29,447 nucleotides of DNA from an uncultured Eggerthellaceae bacterium (GTDB taxonomy: Bacteria > Actinomycetota > Coriobacteriia > Coriobacteriales > Eggerthellaceae). The DNA lies in NCBI GenBank assembly GCA_958454405.1, contig CAUEBO010000034.1:1-29447 (forward strand), read 5' to 3'. The notes under the pieces are model-generated. The model made no database searches. It saw only the letters and a program-made list of their open reading frames with translations, and was not told where the DNA came from. The translations under genes and the position numbers were made by a program. Numbering within the stretch: position 1 is the first letter of the stretch; every line of letters starts with the position of its first letter. Shown piece by piece: positions 13,360-21,402 of this stretch.

Positions 13360-16299
13360 ATGCCTTATCGACAGCACACATTCGACAACGCGGCCGAGAT
13401 GCTCGCGGCCGTCCGCGCGGAGCTCGAGCGGCAGGGCGCGCACGGCGCCGTGCCGGTGCTGCTGGCTTCCTCGGCCGCCGCGGCGATGCGCTTGCGCCGC
13501 GCGCTCGCCGAGGCGCCCGGTGCGCCCGCAGCGCGCGTGGAGGCCGTCGACTCGTGGGTCGGGGATCGCTGGGAGCTGTACGGCGACGGGCGCCGCATCG
13601 TCGGTCCGGGCGAGCGCGAGCTGCTCGTGCGCCGCGCGTGCGGGGAATCGGACCGGGCCGCGCTCGACGGCTGCGCGTTGGATCCGACGCCGGGCGTCGT
13701 CGACGTCCTCGCGCGCCTGGCCCGCGAGGCGCTGCCCAACGTGCTGGCCGCAGGCGGAAAACGCGCGTGTGCGGCAGGACTCAGCCTGGCTGAGCGGGCC
13801 GTCGTGGCCGCGCTTGGGCGCTACGCGTCCCTGCTGCGCGACGCCTCGCTCTGCGAAACGTCCCAGGCGTGCGCGGAACTCCCCTCCGTCCTCGTCGAGG
13901 CGCCGCCCATCGTCCTCGCAGGAATGGACGACCCGGTTCCGGCCCACGAGCGCCTGTTCGCCGAGCTGGCCGCCCGCTGCGACGTCGTGCGCTTCGACGA
14001 CGGGTGTCGCCGCGCAGATCCCGCCGAGCCGCGCGCCGCCGAGCTGCGCAGCCTCCTCGATCGGCTGTTCTCCTCGCAGGGCGATGCGGTCGAGCCGACG
14101 GGCGCCGTCCGCTTCCTGCTGCCGGCAGGGCGCTATGCGGCTCCCAGGCTCGTGTCCCGGGCCGTCGCGGATCTCGTCGCGCGCGAGCGGGAGCGCGCCC
14201 GCGAGGAGGGCCGTCCGGTGCTTCCCGTGGCGGTGGCGGCCCGCGATCCGCGCGCGATGTTCGGTGACGTGGCCGACGACCTGCTGCAGCGCGGCGCCAC
14301 GGCCGCCGTTTCGGCGCGCCGCCGGTTCGCGGACACGGCGTTCGGCCGTTCGTTCCTCGCATTGCTCGCGTTCTCGTTCGACGAGTCGTTCCGCATCTCC
14401 CAGGCGTCCGATTTCGCGCTGAGCGCCTTCTCCGGCATCGCGTGGCGCACGGCGTGCGAGCTCGACGCGTCATGGCGCTCCGACCGCACGGTGGACCGGG
14501 AGCGTGTGCTGCGCGACCTGGCGGTGGCGAGCGAGTCCTCTGCCCCGGCCCTGGAGGCTCTGGCGCGCGGCGATGCGGACGCCGCGCTCGCGGTCTTCGA
14601 AGCGCAGCTGAGGCGCCGCGTCGACTTCGACCCGGCGTTCCGCTCCGAGCAGCTGGCCGCCGTGTCGGCGGCCCGCGCGTTCGCGGGGGCCTGCGCGCGG
14701 GTGGGCGTCGCGCTGCTCGAGGAGCGGGCCCTGCTGTCCCGCGTTTCCGTCGCGACAGCGGCGACGACCTGCACCGGGGCGGATACCGCGCCACTGGGCG
14801 CGCGGCCCGACGCGCGGTTCATGACGCTCGCCGAGGCGGCCGAGCTCGCCCCCTGCTCGTGCGCGGCGCTCGTCCTCTGCGATCTGACGGCGGACGCGCA
14901 TCCGGTGCGCGCCATGGAGGACGGGGGCGCGCTGCTGTTCGAGAAGCTGGGCATCGGGCACCGGCCCGACGCGCTCGCGGATGCGCGGCGACGGTTCTTC
15001 CGCGCCCTGTCCTGCGCCCGCCACGAGGTGGTATGCGAGCGGGTGCTCAACACGGCGGACGCCGATGAGGCGTATCCGGCCGTCATGCTGGAGGAGCTGC
15101 TCGACTGCTATCGGGGGCCCGGTTCCGAGAGCGCCGACGACCGCGCGACGGGGCTTCCCGCGCCGCTCGTCCCGTTTTCGGCGACCGCCGGCGAGGAGGC
15201 GTTGCATGGCAACCTCGCCCTGTGCGCCGGCGAGGCAGGCGGCGAGGGGCGCCGGATGCAGGTTTGGGAGCTTCCCGAGGCGGGCAGGGTGTCGCCCGGC
15301 CTGCGCGGGCGCATCGTGCTGGGCGGGCAGGGCCCTCTCCGCCCGGACGGGGCCGGTCCCGGCGTCGCGCTTTCGCCCTCGGCCATCGAAAGCTATTTGG
15401 AGTGCCCGTACAAATGGTTCGCGCTGCGCCGCCTGCGCCTGTCCGAGCCCGACGCCGGGTTCGGGCCGCTCGAGATGGGCAGCTTCTCCCACGGCGTGCT
15501 CAAGAGCTTCTACGAGCGCTTCCGCGAAGCGGGGCATGCGAAGGTGGGCGCGGAGAACCTGCCCGAAGCGCGGGATCTCATGCGGGAGACGTTCGAGCGC
15601 CATCTCGCCTTCCAGCACGAGCTCAAGCGCAGCCGCAACCCGCTCGTGCCGCGGACGAAGCTTGAGGAGGCCGAAGCCCGCGCCCTGGAAAAGCGCCTCG
15701 TCGCCTACCTCGACCGCGAGGCCGCTCTGCTGCCCGGCTTCGTCCCCGCCCGCTTCGAATTCGGGTTCGGCTCCGACGGGCCGTTCCCCTACGCGGGCTG
15801 CTCGCTGCGCGGCAGCATCGACCGCATCGACGTGAACGACCGCGGCCAAGCCGTGGTCATCGACTACAAGGGCTCGCTCGGCGCCGACTACGCGCTCGAT
15901 TCGTCGTCGGAGGCCGCCCAGGCCGGCGGGACAGCGCTGCCGCACAAGGTGCAGGCGCTCGTGTACGCCCAGGTCGCCCGCAAGCTGCTCGGGCTCGACG
16001 TGGTGGGCGCCCTGTACGTGTCGTACGGCCGCGACGGCCGTTTGCTCGGCGCCTTCGACCGGCGGGTCCTCGGCGAGGAGTCGCTTCCCGGTATCGACGC
16101 GCAGCGCTGCGGCGTGCCGGGGCCGGCCGGGGAGGCGCTCGGCGCCGCGACGTTCGCGGAGCTCGTCGACGCGGTTGAGGAGAGGATCGGCTCAGCCGTC
16201 CGCTCGCTTGCATCGGGCCTGATCGCACCTGATCCCCGGGGGTCGGATCCCTGCGGCTACTGCCCGGTGCTGTCGTGCGAGAGGAGGCGGGAGTCATGA
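13360..16299 (+). CDS. addB: AddB-like subunit of helicase-nuclease (PD-(D/E)XK, Fe-S)
   Basis: A protein of 979 residues, the partner of AddA in double-strand-break end processing before RecA loading. The C-terminal nuclease has GSIDRIDV (D821) and VIDYKGS (D835, K837) catalytic elements. Four cysteines that would hold the AddB-type [4Fe-4S] cluster are visible: C682 (ECPYKW) and C965, C968, C973 (CGYCPVLSC). The N-terminal region shows no Walker A; the expected place reads VPVLLASSAAAAMRL. In B. subtilis AddB a Walker A is present, so ATP binding is probably lost here. The central region is poorly conserved. The stop overlaps the addA start (ATGA). The start was chosen at 13360, 7 nt after a TACAAT element. 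Confidence 0.88.
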   Translation: MPYRQHTFDNAAEMLAAVRAELERQGAHGAVPVLLASSAAAAMRLRRALAEAPGAPAARVEAVDSWVGDRWELYGDGRRIVGPGERELLVRRACGESDRAALDGCALDPTPGVVDVLARLAREALPNVLAAGGKRACAAGLSLAERAVVAALGRYASLLRDASLCETSQACAELPSVLVEAPPIVLAGMDDPVPAHERLFAELAARCDVVRFDDGCRRADPAEPRAAELRSLLDRLFSSQGDAVEPTGAVRFLLPAGRYAAPRLVSRAVADLVARERERAREEGRPVLPVAVAARDPRAMFGDVADDLLQRGATAAVSARRRFADTAFGRSFLALLAFSFDESFRISQASDFALSAFSGIAWRTACELDASWRSDRTVDRERVLRDLAVASESSAPALEALARGDADAALAVFEAQLRRRVDFDPAFRSEQLAAVSAARAFAGACARVGVALLEERALLSRVSVATAATTCTGADTAPLGARPDARFMTLAEAAELAPCSCAALVLCDLTADAHPVRAMEDGGALLFEKLGIGHRPDALADARRRFFRALSCARHEVVCERVLNTADADEAYPAVMLEELLDCYRGPGSESADDRATGLPAPLVPFSATAGEEALHGNLALCAGEAGGEGRRMQVWELPEAGRVSPGLRGRIVLGGQGPLRPDGAGPGVALSPSAIESYLECPYKWFALRRLRLSEPDAGFGPLEMGSFSHGVLKSFYERFREAGHAKVGAENLPEARDLMRETFERHLAFQHELKRSRNPLVPRTKLEEAEARALEKRLVAYLDREAALLPGFVPARFEFGFGSDGPFPYAGCSLRGSIDRIDVNDRGQAVVIDYKGSLGADYALDSSSEAAQAGGTALPHKVQALVYAQVARKLLGLDVVGALYVSYGRDGRLLGAFDRRVLGEESLPGIDAQRCGVPGPAGEALGAATFAELVDAVEERIGSAVRSLASGLIAPDPRGSDPCGYCPVLSCERRRES

Positions 16300-19200
16300 A
16301 CCTGGACGGTTGCACCCCCGGCCAGCGCCAAAGCATCGAGCGCGTGGACGGCCCGCTGCTCGTGTCGGCCGGCGCCGGCTCGGGCAAGACCTTCACGCTC
16401 ACGCAGCGCATCGCCTACGCGCTGCTGCCCGAGAGCGGGCCGGCCGCGAATGGGATCGACGAGGTGCTGGCCATCACGTTCACGGAGAAGGCCGCCGCGG
16501 AGATCAAGGCGCGCGTCAAGCGGACCCTGCGCGCCGAAGGCCTTTCCGAGGAGGCGCTCAGGGTGGATGCCGCCTGGATATCCACCATCCACGGAATGTG
16601 CGCCCGCATCCTGCGCGCCCATGCGCTCGACTTGGGCATCGATCCCGCGTTCGGCATCATGGGGGACGCCGAACGCGCCGATGCCATAGCCGACGCCATC
16701 GACGGGGCGCTCGGCGCCGACAACGACATCATCTCCCGCGGATCGTACGCGGCGCTGTTCGACGAGTACCCTGCGCGCTCTTCCTTGCCCGCCGCCCCGT
16801 CGGTGGCCTCCATGCTGCAGGCGCTGTTGGACAAGGCTGTCGGCCTGCGCGGGGGCCTCGACGCCGTCGATTTCGGCCCTGAGCCGGCCCGAGCGTCCTC
16901 CATCGCGCGCGATCTGCTGCTGGCCTACGAGGAAGTGCAGCCTGCGCTCGAACAGGCCGGTTCGAGCGCCACGGCGGAGCGGGCGCGCGCCCAGGCGTCC
17001 GACGCCGCGGAAGCCCTGTGCGCGTTCATCGACGAACGGGGGGGGCGCCCGGGGCAGGCGCGCGCTGAAGCGGATGCGGGCCGGCCGGAGCCGGCAGACG
17101 ACGACCTGCGGGCCCTCGCCCGGACGGTGGACGGATGCGAGCGCATCGGAGGCACGTTCAAGGCGACGGTGAAACCCGCCGTCAAGGCCTTCCAGGCAGC
17201 CTACGCGAAGGCGGCGCAGCAGATCGCGCTCGGCCTCGCGCGCCCGGTCGCCGAAGAGCTCCTGGCGCTCGCGCGCGAGGCGGCCGCGCGCTACGACGAG
17301 GCGAAGCGCGCGGCCTGCAAGCTCGACAACGACGATCTGCTGGTGCGCACGCTCGCCGCCTTCGAGGAGCATCCGGACATCGCGCGGCGCTACGAGGGCC
17401 GCTTCAAGCTGGTCATGGTGGACGAGTTCCAGGACACGAGCCAGCTGCAGGTCGACATGATCGCGCGCCTTGCGGGGGAGGGCCTGGCGCACCTGTGCAC
17501 GGTGGGCGATGCGCAGCAGTCCATCTACCGCTTCCGGGGCGCGGACGTGAACGTGTACGAGGCGCACAAGCGCGCCATGCGCGCGCCCGAGACGGGAGCG
17601 CTGTACGTGGAGCTGACGAAGAACTTCCGCAGCCACGCCGACGTGCTGTCGTTCGTGGACCGCGTGTTCCAGCAGCCGGCCGTGTTCGGCGAGTCGTTCA
17701 TGTCGCTCGAGCCGAACGCCGATCGCCCCACGCGCTACCGGGGCCGCTCGCCGCGCATCGACCTCGTGCTGGCCATGCAGCCCGCCGGGCGCGGCACGGG
17801 GGTGACGGCGGCCGATGCCAAGCGCGCCTGCGCCCGCGCCGTCGCGCGGCGGTTCTCGGCGCTGCGCGACGACGGCCACGCCCCCGGCGACATGGTGGTG
17901 CTGCTCGGGAGGATGAGCCGTGCGGGCATGTACGCCGAGGCGCTGCGCGAGGAGGGCTTCGAGTGCGTGGTCGCGGGAGGTTCGCAGTTCGCCTCGGCGC
18001 CCGAGGTGCGCGTGGTGGCGCGCCTGCTGGAGGCCATCGCGAACCCCGCGAACACCGCGGCGTTGTTCGAAGTGCTCACGAGCGACATGGTGCGCCTGTC
18101 GGCCGACGACTTCCTGGAGCTGGCGACTGAAGAGGATCCCGAGACGGGGCGGCTGCGCCGGCGCGATTTGGACAAGGGCTTCGCGCGGCTGGCCGGCCGC
18201 GCCGACGCCCTGCCCCCGCGCCTCGCGCATGCCGTGCGCCTGTTCGAGCGCGCGCAAAGCGACGCGCGCACGCGCCCGGCGGCAGCCGTCGTGCGCGACG
18301 CTGTTGTGCGGTCGGGCTGGATGGCGCGCCTGGAACGCGAGGGCGCGGCGGGCATGGCGCGCGCGGCAAACGTGCTCAAGGCCGTCCGCCTCATCGAGGG
18401 CATCGAGTCCGAGCGCCATCTGGGGCTCGCCTCCACGGCGCGCGCGTTCGCCGACGAGCTGGCCGCGGGGTGCAAGGAGGCCCCCGGCGCGCTGTCGGGG
18501 GCCAGCGGCGACGTGGTCAAGATCATGACGATCCACGCTTCGAAGGGCCTGGAGTTCCCCATCGTCGCGCTCGCCGACTTCGCCGATGTCTCGGCGCCGA
18601 GGGGCAAGCTCGTCGTGGAGGCGTGCGGGCCCGTCGCCCGCGCCTCGCTCGCGCCGGGGGCGACGATGGACGGGTTCCCGCAGCTCGCGAAGCGCGCGGC
18701 GGGTCCGGTCGCCGAAGACGGCGGGGAAGACGCGGACCTTGCCGCCGCGCGCCGCTGCATCGCCGGGGAAGATCCCTCGCCGACGTGTTCCCAGGCGGCG
18801 TACCGCGCCGCGCTCGTCCAGCGGGCGGCGGACGAGGAGCTGGCGGAGGCCCGCCGCAAGCTCTACGTGGGCCTGACCCGCGCGAGCGAGGCGCTCGTGG
18901 TGGCCATGGACGCCAAAGCCCCCAGCGCAGGCAAGCTCCCGGCGTACCCTGCGCTCGTGGACGACATCCGCTCGGCGCTGGCCGGAACGGGCGACTTCCC
19001 TGAAGGCACGGCCGCGCTTGAGTACGGCGGGAGCGAGCCCGCCCGGTTCGAGCGCATCCTCGTGCAGGCGGGCGGTCGGGCGGCTGCCTGCGGCGAAGGC
19101 GACCGGGAGGCCGAGCGCCGTCCTTCGCCGGCAGAGGACGGGCCCGCCGAAAACGGGGATTTCCAGCGCCCCGATGCCGAATTCTTCGTCCCCTTCGTGC

Positions 19201-19940
19201 AGGAGGCCCGCGCGCCGCGCGCGGCGTGGAGCGCCTCGCGCTCGGAGGTGTTTTCGTATTCCTCCATCGCGCCTGATCATGACGGGACATGCGGTTTCAG
19301 TGCGCCTCCGCGCGGCCTTGCGCCCGCCGCCCTCGACGGCGATCCGCTCGCGGAAGGGGACGGAGCGGGCTCTGGCGCCGCTGACGCCGACCGGGCCACC
19401 GATCTGGGGAGCGCGTTCCACCGGGCCGCGCAGTACGAGGCGGAGACGGGGAAGGTCCCGGATGCCGCCCGTCTCGAAGCGCTGTGCAGGACGTTTTGCT
19501 TGGGGCCCGATGCCGCGGCGCGCCTGGCATCCGCGTGCGGCCGCTGGTTCGGCAGCGGCACGTGCGCCGAAACCCGCGCATGGGAGCTGCGCCGCGCCGA
19601 GGTTCCGTTCTTCGTGCCGGTGGGCGAGGCGTTCATGGAGGGGGAGATCGACCTTCTGTGCACCCGACCGGGCGGAGCCGGCGCGCTCGTCGTCGATTAC
19701 AAGACGGGCGGCAGCGACGACGAGCCGCTCGAGCGTTTGCAGAAGAAGCATCTGCTGCAGGCGCAGTGCTACGCCTACGCGCTGCTCTCGCAAGGGTTCG
19801 CCTCGGTCGAGCTGCGTTTCGTGCGCGTCGAGCGTGGCGACGGCGCGGGGCAGCCGCAAGAAGTGCGGTACCGGTTCTCCCAGGGCGACGTCGAGCGGCT
19901 CGAGCTGCTCATCCTTGCGGCGCGCGCGAAAACGATGTAA
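16296..19940 (+). CDS. addA: ATP-dependent helicase-nuclease subunit A (AddA, UvrD/Rep superfamily)
   Basis: A protein of 1214 residues, the typical AddA length. The superfamily 1 motifs are all present: Walker A AGAGSGKT (25-32), ITFTEKAAAEIK, TIHGMCARIL, motif II VDEFQDTSQ (D376, E377), GDAQQSIYRFRGAD, LTKNFRSH, VKIMTIHASKGLEFP, and motif VI KLYVGLTRASE. The C-terminal PD-(D/E)XK nuclease has GEIDLLC (D1119) and VVDYKTG (D1134, K1136), followed by QAQCYAYAL. It is the motor and one of two nucleases of the AddAB complex that resects DNA breaks. AGGAGG at about 16282-16287 precedes the ATG at 16296, which overlaps the addB stop. Its own stop codon lies in the terminator stem. Confidence 0.96.
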   Translation: MNLDGCTPGQRQSIERVDGPLLVSAGAGSGKTFTLTQRIAYALLPESGPAANGIDEVLAITFTEKAAAEIKARVKRTLRAEGLSEEALRVDAAWISTIHGMCARILRAHALDLGIDPAFGIMGDAERADAIADAIDGALGADNDIISRGSYAALFDEYPARSSLPAAPSVASMLQALLDKAVGLRGGLDAVDFGPEPARASSIARDLLLAYEEVQPALEQAGSSATAERARAQASDAAEALCAFIDERGGRPGQARAEADAGRPEPADDDLRALARTVDGCERIGGTFKATVKPAVKAFQAAYAKAAQQIALGLARPVAEELLALAREAAARYDEAKRAACKLDNDDLLVRTLAAFEEHPDIARRYEGRFKLVMVDEFQDTSQLQVDMIARLAGEGLAHLCTVGDAQQSIYRFRGADVNVYEAHKRAMRAPETGALYVELTKNFRSHADVLSFVDRVFQQPAVFGESFMSLEPNADRPTRYRGRSPRIDLVLAMQPAGRGTGVTAADAKRACARAVARRFSALRDDGHAPGDMVVLLGRMSRAGMYAEALREEGFECVVAGGSQFASAPEVRVVARLLEAIANPANTAALFEVLTSDMVRLSADDFLELATEEDPETGRLRRRDLDKGFARLAGRADALPPRLAHAVRLFERAQSDARTRPAAAVVRDAVVRSGWMARLEREGAAGMARAANVLKAVRLIEGIESERHLGLASTARAFADELAAGCKEAPGALSGASGDVVKIMTIHASKGLEFPIVALADFADVSAPRGKLVVEACGPVARASLAPGATMDGFPQLAKRAAGPVAEDGGEDADLAAARRCIAGEDPSPTCSQAAYRAALVQRAADEELAEARRKLYVGLTRASEALVVAMDAKAPSAGKLPAYPALVDDIRSALAGTGDFPEGTAALEYGGSEPARFERILVQAGGRAAACGEGDREAERRPSPAEDGPAENGDFQRPDAEFFVPFVQEARAPRAAWSASRSEVFSYSSIAPDHDGTCGFSAPPRGLAPAALDGDPLAEGDGAGSGAADADRATDLGSAFHRAAQYEAETGKVPDAARLEALCRTFCLGPDAAARLASACGRWFGSGTCAETRAWELRRAEVPFFVPVGEAFMEGEIDLLCTRPGGAGALVVDYKTGGSDDEPLERLQKKHLLQAQCYAYALLSQGFASVELRFVRVERGDGAGQPQEVRYRFSQGDVERLELLILAARAKTM

Positions 19941-19963
19941 CCTTATGATTACATCGTATTTTT
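19932..19963 (+). terminator. Rho-independent terminator overlapping the addA stop codon
   Basis: ACGATGTAA (19932-19940) and TTACATCGT (19949-19957) form a perfect 9-bp stem with an 8-nt loop, followed by ATTTTT. The TAA stop of addA is the last three bases of the left arm. Confidence 0.85.
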
Positions 19964-20087
19964 CAGGGTAGGGGTGCTGAAAACACTTTCCCATCAGGCT
20001 ATTCGAAGCCCAAACCTCATATTTTTCCAGCAAATTTCCCGCAAGTCAGGACTGAAATTACGATGATCTATTTGCTATGATATAAAG
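19964..20087. other. AT-rich intergenic stretch with no supported gene
   Basis: Base composition falls sharply against the flanks, with runs such as CATATTTTTCC and GCTATGATATAAAG. TATGAT (20076-20081) could be a plus-strand -10 pointing at the hairpin that follows, but the expected -35 place reads TGAAAT. No open frame is convincing here. Together with 20088-20257 this makes a gene-free gap of about 317 bp. Confidence 0.5.
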
Positions 20088-20150
20088 CAGACGGGGCGCA
20101 AAGGAACGCGGGGAGGATGCAACGATCCCACCGCACGCGCGCCCCGTCTG
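20088..20150 (-). terminator. Long-armed hairpin downstream of the GT2 gene
   Basis: CAGACGGGGCGC (20088-20099) and GCGCCCCGTCTG (20139-20150) are a perfect 12-bp inverted repeat with a 39-nt loop. On the minus strand it follows the GT2 stop by about 108 nt and is followed by CTTTATATC, so it may be its terminator. A small plus-strand RNA starting near 20088 is an alternative. Confidence 0.45.
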
Positions 20151-20257
20151 ATCAAAGCGCTCGAGCGGGTCGTGCGCGGACGGACGGGCGCTCGCGAGAA
20201 GCGGACGGAAGGGGAGCTCCGGATCGATGGAGGCTCTGCCGGGGGGGGCGAGGCTGC

Positions 20258-21223
20258 TCAGATCGTGCGTCCGTACCGCTCGTAGGCGGCCGTCACCTGC
20301 AGCTCGTACTGCTTGCGGGTTCCCTTGACCACGGTGTCCAGAATGAGCCCGCAGGTGAACGACAGCATGCCCACGAACACGAGCGCCACGGCCAGCAGCG
20401 CGGAAGGTAGCTTCGGCACGAGGCCGGTTTGCAAAAACTCCACGACGACGGGCACGCCGACGACGAGCCCCAGCAGGCAGAGCAGCAGCGAAACCCAGCT
20501 GAACAGCGCCAGCGGACGGTAGTCCTTGAACAAAGACAGGATCATCGTCAGCACCTTCATGCCGTCGGAGAACGTGTTGAGCTTGCTCTCGGAGCCCTCC
20601 GGCCGGTCGCGGTAGTCGATCGGCACCTCGCGGATGCGCCAGCGCTTGTCCACCGCGTGGATCGACAGCTCTGTCTCTATCTCGAAACCGGGCGAAAGCA
20701 CCGGCATGGTCTTGGCGAACACGGCGTTGTAGGCGCGGTAGCCCGTCATGACGTCGGAGAACTCGAACCCGTAGATGAGCTTGATCAGAAACCGCACGAG
20801 GTTGTTGCCGAATCCGTGGAACGCCCGGTCGTTCTCCTCGCCGTAGGTGCCGTTCGACAGCCGGTCGCCCACCGTCATGTCGGCCTCGTCGGCCATGAGG
20901 GGCGCCAGCAGCTCCGGCGCGGCCTCGGCGGGATAGGTGTCGTCGCCGTCGACCATGACGTAGTAGTCGGCGTCGATGTCGCGCATCATCTGGCGCACGA
21001 CGTTGCCCTTGCCCTGGCGCCGCTCGGTGCGCACGACGGCTCCGTGCTCGCGGGCGATGGCGGCGGTTTCGTCGGACGAGTTGTTGTCGTAGACGTACAC
21101 CGTCGCGTCGGGAAGGACCCGGCGGAAGTCGTCGACCACTTTGCCAATGGTCAGGGCTTCGTTGTAGCAGGGGACGAGCACCGCCACGGTCGGCGCGCTC
21201 GAAGCTGCGGCTGCTTGTTCCAC
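20258..21223 (-). CDS. GT2 family glycosyltransferase (polyprenyl-phosphate hexose synthase type)
   Basis: A protein of 321 residues with the start used here. The GT-A domain shows VAVLVPCYNEALTIGKVV, the nucleotide-sugar motif DGDD (92-95), and KGNVVRQMM, DVMTGYRAY and EIETELSIHA, which match DPM1/ArnC/GtrB-type enzymes that load a sugar onto a polyprenyl phosphate. Two C-terminal membrane helices (about 238-260 and 273-295) anchor it. The GTG at 21223 has AGAGGAG 7 nt upstream; an ATG at 21253 would add ten residues but has no ribosome binding site and overlaps a possible -10 (TACGAT 21252-21257). A GtrA-like membrane protein lies at 23776, beyond the kinase, and could be its flippase partner. 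Confidence 0.9.
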   Translation of the reverse strand: MEQAAAASSAPTVAVLVPCYNEALTIGKVVDDFRRVLPDATVYVYDNNSSDETAAIAREHGAVVRTERRQGKGNVVRQMMRDIDADYYVMVDGDDTYPAEAAPELLAPLMADEADMTVGDRLSNGTYGEENDRAFHGFGNNLVRFLIKLIYGFEFSDVMTGYRAYNAVFAKTMPVLSPGFEIETELSIHAVDKRWRIREVPIDYRDRPEGSESKLNTFSDGMKVLTMILSLFKDYRPLALFSWVSLLLCLLGLVVGVPVVVEFLQTGLVPKLPSALLAVALVFVGMLSFTCGLILDTVVKGTRKQYELQVTAAYERYGRTI

Positions 21224-21359
21224 GTGTTCGCTCCTCTTCGCTCGTGCGATCATCGTATCCGAAAGCGCGTCCGCGCGCCAGGCGCATCGTCAATTTCCAG
21301 ATGAAACGCGGTAGCGAAGCCGTTTCTGGCCGGTAAGCTGGGACATAGTGGCGGCATGC

Positions 21360-21365
21360 TACAAT
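21360..21365 (+). promoter_or_regulatory. -10 element of the hybrid kinase gene
   Basis: TACAAT, preceded by TGC (a partial extended -10), lies 37 nt before the kinase ATG at 21403. Transcription would start near 21372 and leave a leader of about 30 nt that contains AGGTGA. Confidence 0.45.
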
Positions 21366-21402
21366 GCCGGAGGCTTCGATGTCAGGATAGGTGACTTTCC
21401 CC

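Noticed and set aside
16257..20033. Open frame of 1258 codons on the minus strand
   Set aside because: It is antisense to addA, whose motifs are complete. The translation is Arg/Ala/Gly-rich without domains, a usual artefact of high-GC codon use.
20117..20410. Small open frame with GGGGAGG directly before its ATG
   Set aside because: The spacing to the ATG is too short and it runs into the GT2 gene antisense. Composition is shadow-like.
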